Shown here piece after piece: positions 6,859 to 14,269 of a stretch of 24,106 nucleotides of DNA. Position 1 is the first letter of the stretch. The number at the start of each line of letters is the position of its first letter. A program made the position numbers and the translations under genes. The stretch spans positions 1 to 24,106 of the forward strand of contig JBDTWJ010000039.1 of the NCBI GenBank assembly GCA_040006755.1. The letters are read 5' to 3'. The notes below the pieces were generated by a model. That model did no database searches. It saw only the letters and a program-made list of their open reading frames with translations, and had not been told where the DNA came from. The stretch is from JAENVT01 sp040006755 (GTDB lineage Bacteria > Actinomycetota > Acidimicrobiia > Acidimicrobiales > Ilumatobacteraceae).

Positions 6859-7809
6859 ATGCCTGATCTTCCCCATCGTCATCTCGGTTCCTCAGGCGTC
6901 GAGGTGTCGATCTTCGCGCTGGGTTCATGGCGCACGTTCGAGCGAATCCCCCGCGAACAGAGTCTTGCCGTGATGCGAGCTGCACGCGATGCCGGGATCA
7001 CCTTCCTCGACGACGCGCGATACAACGACGAGACCGGCAAGGCGCCAATCCCAACCGGGTATAGCGAAGTCCTGTTCGGCGAACTGTTCCATGAGGTGGG
7101 CTGGGTGCGCGACGAAGTCGTGGTGTCGAACAAGCTGTGGTGGGAGTTCTGGCCGGAGCAGGATGCTGCGGCCGAGCTCGACAGTTCGCTCGGCCGAATG
7201 GGTCTCGACCACATCGACCTCATCTACACGATGCAGCCACCCAAGGGTCTCACCATTCCTCAACTCGTCGCACAGGTGGCCGAGTTGGTGGCGTCAGGGC
7301 GCGCTCGATCGTGGGGCGTCGGCAACTGGCCGGCCGACCAACTCACCGAGGCGGTGGCGGCGGCGCGATCGCTTGGCGTCACACTGCCTGCGGCCGCCCA
7401 GTTGCCGTACAGCTTGATTCGCCCTGACTGGGTGCAGGACCCGGCAATGGAGGCTGTGCTCGCCGATGCCAACATCGGCCTCGTTGCTTCGTACGTACTC
7501 GCGGGCGGAACGCTGACGGGCAAGTACCTGCAGGGTCAATCGGGGCGCGCCGACGACGACACGACCGACGTGGTGGTCGCGGGAAAGCGGCGCGCAGCGG
7601 CACTCGTCGAACTCGCTCGCGAATGGGACGTGTCACCGGCGAGCCTCGCCTTCTCGTTCGTGCTCTCCCATCCCCGGCTGGCCAGCGTGCTCTTCGGCGC
7701 GACGTCACCCGAACAAATACGCGAAAACGTCGCCTCGCTCGAGGCGTTCAACTCACTCGCCGACGATCAACGCCGCCGCCTCGACGACCTGGCGATCGCC
7801 CCCGACTGA
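6859..7809 (+). CDS. Aldo/keto reductase family protein with altered catalytic His
   Basis: The product is 316 aa with the (beta/alpha)8 aldo/keto reductase pattern. The segments are HLGSSGVEVSIFALGSW, ITFLDDARYND (catalytic Asp and Tyr55 region), VVVSNKLWW (Lys92), LDHIDLIYTMQPP, ARSWGVGNW and PAAAQLPYSLI. The cofactor-end segment runs LAFSFVLSHPRLASVLFGA to SPEQIRENVASL. The family reduces carbonyls with NADPH. The His normally found in the 'LH/IH' strand motif appears replaced by Gln126 (YTMQPP). The start is ATG 6859 with CAGGAA about 6 nt upstream; an upstream in-frame start at 6808 would overlap argJ. It follows argJ by 13 bp and is probably cotranscribed. Substrate unknown. Confidence 0.92.
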   Translation: MPDLPHRHLGSSGVEVSIFALGSWRTFERIPREQSLAVMRAARDAGITFLDDARYNDETGKAPIPTGYSEVLFGELFHEVGWVRDEVVVSNKLWWEFWPEQDAAAELDSSLGRMGLDHIDLIYTMQPPKGLTIPQLVAQVAELVASGRARSWGVGNWPADQLTEAVAAARSLGVTLPAAAQLPYSLIRPDWVQDPAMEAVLADANIGLVASYVLAGGTLTGKYLQGQSGRADDDTTDVVVAGKRRAAALVELAREWDVSPASLAFSFVLSHPRLASVLFGATSPEQIRENVASLEAFNSLADDQRRRLDDLAIAPD

Positions 7810-7818
7810 TACCGAGAC

Positions 7819-7919
7819 GATCTGGGCGCCAATGTCCGACATCGTTGCAAGGTGGGTGCAGGCTTGGCACCCAGATCGATGGGGCCGGCGGATTATCCAG
7901 GTGATGTTCCTGATCTGGG
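7819..7919. terminator. Inverted-repeat cluster between convergent genes, possible terminators
   Basis: GATCTGGGCGCC (7819-7830) pairs with GGCACCCAGATC (7866-7877) except for one mismatch, and CCCAGATC (7870-7877) also pairs perfectly with GATCTGGG (7912-7919). A short hairpin GGGTGC/GCACCC (7854-7872) sits inside. It lies between the ends of a plus-strand and a minus-strand gene. There is no T-run, so any terminator function is inferred from place and structure. Confidence 0.4.
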
Positions 7920-7949
7920 CGCGCTCCGGTTGACACGCCAGATGCCGTG

Positions 7950-8543
7950 CTAGGTAGGGACGGATCGGTACTTGCACACGAGAACACCAGTGCCGCTCGT
8001 CGACGTGGAAACCAGTTCCATCGGCCGCGACTGGCCGTCGCCGGGGAACAGGCGCTTGCCACCGCCCAGGAGAATGGGTTCGATCATCAGGAGGTAGTCG
8101 TCGACGAGGCCGTTCTCGACCAGTTCCCTGACCAGTGTCGGGCTTCCCATGACGATGAGATCGCCACCTTGCTTCTCGCGCAACTTCCGCACCTTTCCCA
8201 GCGTGTCGTCGGGTGGAAGCAGCGTCGAGTTGTTCCAGAAGAGATCCTCCTGTCTGAGTGTTCGAGATGCGACGTACTTGGGGATCGCATTCATCTGGTC
8301 GGCAAACGGGTCGCCGGCGCGCCCGGGCCACGCTGCGGCCATCGTCTGCCAGGTACGACGGCCGAACAGCAGCGCCTCCGCGTTCTGCATCACCTCGCCG
8401 ATCGCGGCGCCCATCGTGTCGGCCTCGAAGTACGGCATCGACCATCCGCCGTGCGCGAAGTCACCATCGGTGTCCTCCGTCGCTCCACCAGGTGCCTGCA
8501 CGACGCCGTCGAGACTCATGAAATCGCTGGTGACGATGCGCAT
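7950..8543 (-). CDS. Dihydrofolate reductase / RibD C-terminal domain family protein
   Basis: The product is 197 aa. It starts MRIVTSDFMSLDGVVQAPGG, the standard opening of YyaP/RibD-C type reductases. Further family segments are EALLFGRRTWQTMAAAWPG, IPKYVASRTL, GGDLIVMGSPTLVRELVENG (nucleotide-binding stretch), LMIEPILLGGGKRLF and the closing strand TGVLVCKYRSV. The fold matches NADPH-dependent reductases of folate and riboflavin metabolism, but stand-alone members of this type mostly have no known substrate. The start is ATG 8543 with GGGGAG about 7 nt upstream; the frame is open further upstream without family similarity. Cytoplasmic. Confidence 0.92.
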   Translation of the reverse strand: MRIVTSDFMSLDGVVQAPGGATEDTDGDFAHGGWSMPYFEADTMGAAIGEVMQNAEALLFGRRTWQTMAAAWPGRAGDPFADQMNAIPKYVASRTLRQEDLFWNNSTLLPPDDTLGKVRKLREKQGGDLIVMGSPTLVRELVENGLVDDYLLMIEPILLGGGKRLFPGDGQSRPMELVSTSTSGTGVLVCKYRSVPT

Positions 8544-8671
8544 CACTTGCTCCCCTCGTGTGGTTATGCCACCGACCTCGATGGGTTGGGTCGCTGCCGA
8601 GCGTAGACTCGTGCCCGGTCTCGACGCCTTTCGATGCATAGCCGCCTGGGATTTTGGGTACTGAGTCGGCC

Positions 8672-9133
8672 ATGGAAATCATCCGACACGAAGATGGCTC
8701 GTTGACCGTTCCCGTTGCGCCCACGCGCCACTCGAGCGACGACGACACCGCTGCTCCCGAAGAACCGGTCGAGACGACGATGGTGCTTCATCCCGGCGAG
8801 GGCGGATACAGCGAGGCCTTGGCGCAATGGGATGCCGAGCAGAATCCGGATGGTCATGAGGTGGTTTCGACTGCTTCTGGGCGCGACGAGGCGATGCACG
8901 TTGTTCACGCGGTTGCCGAGGATCCCGACCACGTCGCCGAGGCGGTCGAGTCACTCGAAGACCCCGAGGCCAGCGCCGACGCGCTGCGCCATGTCCTGAT
9001 CGGCGGCACGCCGTCGATCCAAGCCTTCGCCGGTGAAGTCGCTGAAGCAGAGGGTGGCGAGGAGCTCCCCCACCACAAGGCGACAAAGATCATCGGCCAA
9101 GTGCTCGCCGAGATCGACACACATCAGGCGTAG
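8672..9133 (+). CDS. Acidic conserved-looking hypothetical protein
   Basis: The product is 153 aa, strongly acidic, with no membrane segment and no cysteine. The N-terminal third (after MEIIRHEDGSLTVPVAPTR) is low-complexity Asp/Glu/Pro. The rest is predicted helical (DEAMHVVHAVAEDPDHVAEA, ALRHVLIGGTPSIQAFAGEV, KATKIIGQVLAEIDTHQA). I do not recognise a family. The start is ATG 8672; a TTG at 8654 is also in frame. The weak box TACTGA lies just upstream. It stands alone: divergent from the DHFR-like gene and convergent with the monooxygenase gene, with a hairpin after its stop. Confidence 0.7.
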   Translation: MEIIRHEDGSLTVPVAPTRHSSDDDTAAPEEPVETTMVLHPGEGGYSEALAQWDAEQNPDGHEVVSTASGRDEAMHVVHAVAEDPDHVAEAVESLEDPEASADALRHVLIGGTPSIQAFAGEVAEAEGGEELPHHKATKIIGQVLAEIDTHQA

Positions 9134-9138
9134 GGAGC

Positions 9139-9160
9139 CGTCGGGGTCGCAGACCCGACG
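9139..9160. terminator. Hairpin after the acidic protein gene
   Basis: CGTCGGGGTC (9139-9148) pairs with GACCCGACG (9152-9160) around a GCA loop, with one bulged G. This gives nine GC-rich pairs starting 5 bp after the stop codon. The next gene converges from 9255. No T-run follows, so it may stop transcription only partly or protect the 3' end. I see nothing else in 9161-9254. Confidence 0.5.
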
Positions 9161-9254
9161 CCGCACCGTTCGTCTACCTGATGACCCACTTCATCCCGAG
9201 GCGGCACACGCAACCGTGCGTTGATCGACGCGGTGTACCGATCGATGAACGTCG

Positions 9255-10460
9255 TCAGTCAGGGTCGACGCCGGCGTACGCGTAGGCGAACCAGCGCGCA
9301 AGCGTCGGGTCGTGCTGCAATGCCGAGATCCAACCTTGCCGGAGGCCCGCGCCAAACGTGTTCGAGTCGCTCTGATCGACGGCGTCGTCGGAGCCGGCGA
9401 GAATCAACCGCAACATCCATCGCGAGAACGCCTGCGTCCGCCAGATGTGCGGCAGACGCGTGTCGGAGTACCGCGACAGCCGGTCGCCATCGTCCTCAGG
9501 TCCGAATCGCGCGATGAAACCGTGGGCCAATTCGACGGCATCTTGGATGGCGAGGTTCATGCCCTTGCCACCTGCGGGCGTGATGACATGGGCCGCGTCA
9601 CCCGCGACGAACACGCGCCCGTCCTGCATCGGCGTCGTCATACGCATCCGCAGGTCGACGAGCGTGGGTTCGATGAACTGAACCTCGTCGAGTCGGCCAG
9701 GGACCATCAATCGGGCCGTCAGTTCGTCGCGCACGCGAGTCTCCGGCCAGTCGGCAACCGCGTCACTCGCGGGCACCTCCAGGTAGAACCGCGTCAAGGT
9801 GGGCAGCCGGCGCATCTGCCCGGCGAAACCACGCGGATGGGCGGCGTAGATCGTGTGTGGCTCCAGCGGCCCGGTCGTGCCGAGCACGGCGAGCCACCGG
9901 ACCGGAAGGGACTGCTCGACGACGCGGCAATCTCGCAACGCGTTCGCGATCACGCCGCGAGCGCCGTCGCAACCGGCAATGACCCGGCAATGGATCGTGT
10001 CGGTTCGGCCTTGTTCGTCACGAACCGACAGCGTCGCACCATCATCATCGCGGCCCAACGCGATCACCTCGCTGCCGAAGCGGACGTCGCCGCCGACCTC
10101 GATCAGCGCATCGCAGAGGCGTGCAACCAGTTCGTGCTGTGGGTACACGAAGTGGGGCCGATCGCCGGTCAAGGTGCCGTAATCGAAGACCACGCTCTCC
10201 TCGGGTGTGCGGAACTCACAGCAATAGTTCGTCACCTCGAATTGCAACAGGTCGCCTGCGATGCCGACCGACTTCAGTAGTTCAACCGTGCGGTACTCCA
10301 ACACTCCGGCTTTGGCGAGCATCTCCATCTGCGACCGCGCGTGACGCTCGAGCAAGACGAAGTCGATACCCGCGCGTTGAAGGAGATGCGCGATGACGAG
10401 CCCGGCAGGGCCTGCTCCGACGATCGCCACCGTCGTGCTATCGGGAGACCGGCGCGTCAC
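9255..10460 (-). CDS. PobA-like FAD-dependent monooxygenase (4-hydroxybenzoate 3-monooxygenase family)
   Basis: The product is 401 aa, close to the usual 394 aa of PobA. The FAD-binding site is TVAIVGAGPAGLVIAHLLQR at the N-terminus, the DG motif is VIAGCDGARGVI, and the GD motif is GRVFVAGDAAHVITPAGGKG. The segment HTIYAAHPRGFAG and the end region RWFAYAYAG match p-hydroxybenzoate hydroxylase. Such enzymes hydroxylate aromatic acids with NAD(P)H and O2 in the cytoplasm. From memory of PobA, the carboxylate-binding Ser212 aligns to Met while Arg214 is kept, so the substrate may differ. The start is taken as GTG 10460; the in-frame TTG 10472 is an alternative. The long upstream extension to 10829 overlaps the transglutaminase gene and is not family-like. 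Confidence 0.9.
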   Translation of the reverse strand: MTRRSPDSTTVAIVGAGPAGLVIAHLLQRAGIDFVLLERHARSQMEMLAKAGVLEYRTVELLKSVGIAGDLLQFEVTNYCCEFRTPEESVVFDYGTLTGDRPHFVYPQHELVARLCDALIEVGGDVRFGSEVIALGRDDDGATLSVRDEQGRTDTIHCRVIAGCDGARGVIANALRDCRVVEQSLPVRWLAVLGTTGPLEPHTIYAAHPRGFAGQMRRLPTLTRFYLEVPASDAVADWPETRVRDELTARLMVPGRLDEVQFIEPTLVDLRMRMTTPMQDGRVFVAGDAAHVITPAGGKGMNLAIQDAVELAHGFIARFGPEDDGDRLSRYSDTRLPHIWRTQAFSRWMLRLILAGSDDAVDQSDSNTFGAGLRQGWISALQHDPTLARWFAYAYAGVDPD

Positions 10461-10489
10461 GCCTTCGACCAAGCCATTGCCACAAGCTA
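10457..10489 (-). promoter_or_regulatory. Promoter with six-codon leader ORF before the monooxygenase gene
   Basis: On the minus strand TAGCTT (10489-10484) lies 6 nt before an ATG at 10477, which opens a tiny frame MAWSKA. Its stop codon overlaps the GTG 10460 start of the monooxygenase (GTGA). No usable Shine-Dalgarno sequence precedes the GTG. A leaderless mRNA starting at this micro-ORF, with coupled reinitiation, would explain the layout. This is a reading of pattern only. Confidence 0.35.
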
Positions 10490-10531
10490 GCTGTGGCCGA
10501 AATCGGACTCCTCGGTCGGACCGGTCGACCG

Positions 10532-11290
10532 CTACGGGAGGGTGACCGGCGAGATCGTGTCGTCGATGGGAAGGTCGCCGTGGACGAATGCTGTGACGTA
10601 ACTCGTCAGCAGCTCGGCCGAGCCGTCGAGCGTCGTCGAGAACGCCGTGTCCCCGGCGTCGCGTCCTGTGGCGATGCGCAGCAGCGATTGTCTCGGAGCC
10701 AGCCGGGTTGCGTCGACGACCTCCCATCGACTGCCGGTTGCTACCTCGGCGACCGCGTGAAAATCCATCGGGAACACGCCGGGTGCGTAGACCGAGGTGA
10801 GACGCGCGGGTACCCCGACCGTTCGACACAGCGCCACCGTGAGGTGGGCGAAGTCACGGCAGACGCCTCGCCCGGCGAGCAACGTGTCGACTGCCGTCTC
10901 GAACGGCCCACTGCTCCCAGGCTCGTAGCGCAGCCGCCCGAACACCCAGTCGCCGACCATTCGCCCGCGATCGGCTGGGTCGGGTGGCATCGCCAGTTCC
11001 GCTTCGGCGAACGACTCGAGCAGATCGCTCGGACAGTACCGGCTCGGCCGGACGGCGAAGAGCTTCTCGGCGATCGTCGGTGGTACATCGACGGTCACAT
11101 CGCGCTGCACGATCGCGTGATATTCGACCGTCACGAGACCGGCACCGCATGACACGAGGTGCACACGTCCCCCGTGGTCGACCTGCACCTCGTCGACTCC
11201 AACCGGTTGGCCGTCGAGCGTCACGACCAACTCCTCGCGCTCGAACGATCCGGCTGTCGATGCGACCGCCACTTGCAGCGCCAGCACCAC
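10532..11290 (-). CDS. Transglutaminase-like cysteine protease family protein
   Basis: The transglutaminase core is complete. The Cys is in LLAGRGVCRDFAHLTVALCR, the His in VFPMDFHAVAEV and the Asp in RWEVVDATRLAP. An N-terminal strand-rich domain precedes it, as is usual in bacterial members. Such proteins act as peptidases or amide-transfer enzymes, and no substrate can be assigned. No signal peptide is seen. The start is uncertain. GTG 11290 gives 252 aa with a standard codon, but similarity to the family seems to begin 17 codons earlier at LIRSEVGCALTF, whose first codon is CTG (11341). TTG 11446 is a further option. The frame runs on to 11587 but would then cross the start of the next gene. 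It lies 71 bp upstream of the monooxygenase gene on the same strand. Confidence 0.85.
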   Translation of the reverse strand: MVLALQVAVASTAGSFEREELVVTLDGQPVGVDEVQVDHGGRVHLVSCGAGLVTVEYHAIVQRDVTVDVPPTIAEKLFAVRPSRYCPSDLLESFAEAELAMPPDPADRGRMVGDWVFGRLRYEPGSSGPFETAVDTLLAGRGVCRDFAHLTVALCRTVGVPARLTSVYAPGVFPMDFHAVAEVATGSRWEVVDATRLAPRQSLLRIATGRDAGDTAFSTTLDGSAELLTSYVTAFVHGDLPIDDTISPVTLP

Positions 11291-11443
11291 ATGATCTTCG
11301 ACACCGAAGGTCAGCGCGCAGCCGACCTCAGACCTGATCAGTTGCGTGGGGGCGTCGATGCATGGACACCTTGCCAGGCATTCGGTGCCCCCGGCAACCC
11401 TGACGGGCGCGGCAATACGCCACCCGCCGGCACAAATCGCGCC

Positions 11444-11489
11444 CAAGTAGCTTGCTTGGGGCGGCGTGAGACCCGCGCAAGTAGCGTGC
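11444..11489. promoter_or_regulatory. Direct repeat upstream of the IolE-like gene
   Basis: CAAGTAGCTTGC (11444-11455) and CAAGTAGCGTGC (11478-11489) are near-identical 12-mers 34 bp apart, each containing a TAGCNT -10-like core. They lie 30-75 bp before ATG 11518 in a spacer of about 230 bp that holds no gene. They could be duplicated promoters or binding sites. Confidence 0.4.
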
Positions 11490-11517
11490 AAGTGAACCGA
11501 CACGAGGGGAACTGACG

Positions 11518-12408
11518 ATGGGTATTCAGCTTGCGAACGGCCCGGTCTCGTGGGGCGTCGACTTGCCCGACAAGCCCGGGGCGCCACCGTGGGAAGAAGT
11601 TTTCGACGAGATCAGCGAGGCCGGTTATTCGCTCTGCGAACTCGGCCCACTGGGTTACCTTCCCGATGACACCGACCGGGTGCGCGCCGAACTCGGCGCT
11701 CGTGGATTAGGTGTCGCCGGCTCGTACATCTTCGAGCCGATGCATGACCGCGATCGCCACGACGAAATCAGCGCCACCACCGAAAGAACCTGCCAGCGCA
11801 TTGCTGCGCTCGGGGGCAAGTTCCTCGTCGTGATCGACAAGGTCAGCGACGAGCGGGGCGCGACCGCTGGTCGCAGTTCTGCTGTCAACCGCTTGCAGGG
11901 CCACGACTACGACGTCCTGTTGACCGGGATCCGTCATGCATCAGAGATCGCGATCAAGCATGGGCTCACGCCGGTGTTCCATCAGCACTGCGGCACCTAC
12001 GTCGAGTTCGAGGACGAGATCGAGCGAGTGCTCGGCGATACGGTCGACGATGGACTGCAGTTGTGCATCGATACCGGCCACTTCGTCTTCGCCGGCATCG
12101 ATCCCGTCGGCTTCCTCGCAGATCACCGCGAGCGCACGGCGTACCTCCACTTCAAGGACATCAATCCCGTTGCGCATCAGAAAGTGCTCAGCGATGGCGT
12201 GGCGTTCTTCGATGCCATTTCGCTCGGCGTCTTTTGTCCGGTGGGCCAAGGCATGGTCGACTTCGCGGCGTTGGCCACTGAACTGGCGAGTGGATTCGAC
12301 GGGCCGGGCACGATCGAGCAGGACCGCGACTTTCGTTCGACAACGACGGCGCTCGACGATGCCAAGGCCAGCCTGACGTACCTGCGCGGCATCGGCATCG
12401 CCGACTGA
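11518..12408 (+). CDS. IolE-like sugar phosphate isomerase/epimerase family (TIM barrel)
   Basis: The product is 296 aa in the AP-endonuclease-2-like TIM-barrel family. The start (LANGPVSWGVDLPDKPGAPP), YSLCELGPLGYLP, VFHQHCGTYVEFEDEIERVL, CIDTGHFVFAGIDPVGFLAD and YLHFKDINP resemble IolE, the 2-keto-myo-inositol dehydratase. Metal ligands are likely the Glu in CELG, the Asp and His in IDTGH, the His in FHQH and the Glu in GTIEQDRD. No other inositol genes are nearby, so the substrate stays open; other inosose or keto-sugar reactions are possible. The start has GAGGGG 8 nt upstream. The DinB gene follows 12 bp after the stop. Confidence 0.9.
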   Translation: MGIQLANGPVSWGVDLPDKPGAPPWEEVFDEISEAGYSLCELGPLGYLPDDTDRVRAELGARGLGVAGSYIFEPMHDRDRHDEISATTERTCQRIAALGGKFLVVIDKVSDERGATAGRSSAVNRLQGHDYDVLLTGIRHASEIAIKHGLTPVFHQHCGTYVEFEDEIERVLGDTVDDGLQLCIDTGHFVFAGIDPVGFLADHRERTAYLHFKDINPVAHQKVLSDGVAFFDAISLGVFCPVGQGMVDFAALATELASGFDGPGTIEQDRDFRSTTTALDDAKASLTYLRGIGIAD

Positions 12409-12420
12409 CACGACGCCCAT

Positions 12421-12930
12421 ATGGAACTTCACGAACTCCTCGTCGAGCTCTTCGATCGAATCGACGAACACATCCATGAAGCGGTTGATGGTCTCGATGT
12501 CGAAGCGCTCGTCACTCCTCCGATCGACCAAGCAAATCCCATCGGGTGGCTCGTCTGGCATCTCACGCGAGTGCAGGACGACCACATCGCCGACATCCTC
12601 CAAGAGGAACAGGTGTGGGCAACGGATGACTGGGCTGCGCGCTTCGGTGTTGCTCCTGATCCATCCAACACGGGGTTCGGCCACGCGTGGAACGACGTGA
12701 TGTCCATCCGTCCCGAAAGCGCGGCCGCGCTGATTGATTACTACGAGGCCGTTGCCGCCCGCACGCGGCAACTCCTCGAGCGCACGACGCCGAAGGATCT
12801 CGACCGCATCGTCGACGAGAACTGGAACCCACCGGTGACGATGGGGGTTCGGCTGGTGAGCATCGCCGACGACAACATCCAACACGGCGGTCAGGCAGCC
12901 TATGTCAGAGGCATCTTCGACCGCCGATGA
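12421..12930 (+). CDS. DinB / DUF664 family protein
   Basis: The product is 169 aa, a four-helix bundle of the DinB/YfiT type. His47 and His55 (LVWHLTRVQDDH) and His155 (DDNIQHGGQAAYVRG) are the expected metal ligands. In actinobacteria several members are mycothiol-dependent S-transferases, so thiol transfer is a fair guess, not shown here. The gene sits 12 bp after the IolE-like gene and overlaps the next gene by ATGA, so the three are probably one transcript. Cytoplasmic. Confidence 0.92.
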   Translation: MELHELLVELFDRIDEHIHEAVDGLDVEALVTPPIDQANPIGWLVWHLTRVQDDHIADILQEEQVWATDDWAARFGVAPDPSNTGFGHAWNDVMSIRPESAAALIDYYEAVAARTRQLLERTTPKDLDRIVDENWNPPVTMGVRLVSIADDNIQHGGQAAYVRGIFDRR

Positions 12931-14177
12931 GCCGTCCGCACGTCGTCATCATCGGCTCCGGGTTCGGCGGGATCCGTGCGGCAAAGGGGCTGGCGAAGGC
13001 CGGCGTCGATCTCGATGTCACGATCATCGACGCCAACAACTTCCACACCTTTCAACCACTGCTGTACCAGGTGGCCACCGCGGGTTTGGATGCCGACGAC
13101 ATCGGATTTCCGATCCGCGGGATCTTCCGGCGCAACCGATCGGTTCGGTTCGTGCTCGGTGAGGTCATTGGAATCGATCTGCAGCATCAGTCGATCACCG
13201 TGCGCGACGGGCGCGAGTTCTCGTACGACTTTCTCGTCATCGCCGCCGGCACGGTCAGCACCGCGTTCGGTATCGAAGGCGTCGAGGGCATCACGTTCCC
13301 GTTGAAGACACTGCACGATGCGCTGCGCTTGCGGACCCACCTGCTCGCTCGATTCGAGATCGCCAGTGCGCACAACGGCGAGCACGTCGATCTCGGCATT
13401 GTCATCGTCGGCGGTGGACCGACAGGTGTGGAGATGGCCGGCGGTCTGAGAGAGCTGATCGACAACGTCTTCAGTAAGGACTACCCGGATCTTGCCACGA
13501 CGCCGACCGCGATCACCCTCATCGAAGCCGCAGACCGAGTGCTCGGCTCGTTCCACGAGTCGTTGTCCGAGCGTGCTGAGGAGACGCTTCGACAGCGAAA
13601 CATCACCGTCGAGGTGAGTGTCGGAGTCGACCATGTCGAGCCCGACACGGTCGTGCTCGCCGACGGTCGACGCATCACGGCGGGCACGATCATCTGGGCC
13701 GCGGGCGTCACCGCAAGTCCCGTCGCTCATCAGCTTGGTGTCGCTCTCGCACGCGGCAGCCGGATTCCGGTGGGCCACGACCTGTCGCTCGACGGTCATC
13801 CGAATGTCTTCGCCATCGGCGACATCGCCCTACCGCCCGGCGATCCGCTTCCCCAAGTGGCCCAACCGGCGATACAGGCCGGTGCCCACGTGGCGGCCCA
13901 GATCGAAGCACTGCTCACGGGCCGTCCAACGACAACGTTTCGCTACCACGACAAAGGATCGATGGCCACGATCGGCCGCAACCAGGCCGTCGCCGAGTTC
14001 CCCAACGGGCTCCGGTTCCACGGTTTCATCGGGTGGCTGATGTGGCTCGGGCTGCACCTGATCGAGCTCATGGGCTTCCGAAACCGCGCCAACGTTCTGG
14101 TCAACTGGGCGTGGAACTACATCACGTACGACCGAGGTTCACGCCTCCTGCTCGAACCCCCCGACAACGCGCGATGA
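12927..14177 (+). CDS. ndh: Type II NADH dehydrogenase (NDH-2)
   Basis: The product is 416 aa. The FAD site is HVVIIGSGFGGIRAAKGLAK (residues 5-24), and NNFHTFQPLLYQVATAGLDA is the NDH-2 substrate-side signature. The NADH-binding motif is IVIVGGGPTGVEMAGGLREL (near 161), and the FAD closing motif is NVFAIGDIALPPGD (near 297). The C-terminal GWLMWLGLHLIELMGFRNRA is the amphipathic segment that binds the membrane. The enzyme passes electrons from NADH to quinone without pumping protons on the inner face of the membrane. It overlaps the DinB gene by four bases (ATGA), so translation is likely coupled. Confidence 0.95.
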   Translation: MSRPHVVIIGSGFGGIRAAKGLAKAGVDLDVTIIDANNFHTFQPLLYQVATAGLDADDIGFPIRGIFRRNRSVRFVLGEVIGIDLQHQSITVRDGREFSYDFLVIAAGTVSTAFGIEGVEGITFPLKTLHDALRLRTHLLARFEIASAHNGEHVDLGIVIVGGGPTGVEMAGGLRELIDNVFSKDYPDLATTPTAITLIEAADRVLGSFHESLSERAEETLRQRNITVEVSVGVDHVEPDTVVLADGRRITAGTIIWAAGVTASPVAHQLGVALARGSRIPVGHDLSLDGHPNVFAIGDIALPPGDPLPQVAQPAIQAGAHVAAQIEALLTGRPTTTFRYHDKGSMATIGRNQAVAEFPNGLRFHGFIGWLMWLGLHLIELMGFRNRANVLVNWAWNYITYDRGSRLLLEPPDNAR

Positions 14178-14224
14178 ATACGGGAGCACGGTGAGAGGCA
14201 CGATGGAGTATTTGCTGCTCATCG

Positions 14225-14262
14225 GAGTGTTTGGTGCCACCCCGGGGTGGTTGCAAACACTC
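14225..14262. terminator. Strong 38-nt hairpin between convergent genes
   Basis: GAGTGTTTG (14225-14233) pairs with CAAACACTC (14254-14262). Inside, CCACCCC and GGGGTGG (14237-14250) form a perfect self-complementary core, separated from the outer stem by a small internal loop (GTG against TTG). It lies 47 bp after ndh and 7 bp beyond the end of the SDR gene on the other strand. No T-run follows on either strand. A bidirectional terminator is the likely role. Confidence 0.65.
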
Positions 14263-14269
14263 GGACCAC

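Noticed and set aside
10461..10829. N-terminal extension of the monooxygenase
   Set aside because: It is Arg-rich and overlaps the transglutaminase gene in another frame; the FAD motif must lie near the N-terminus as in PobA.
11941..12885. 314-codon minus-strand frame
   Set aside because: It is antisense to the IolE-like and DinB genes, both with clear family motifs; no domain is seen in it.
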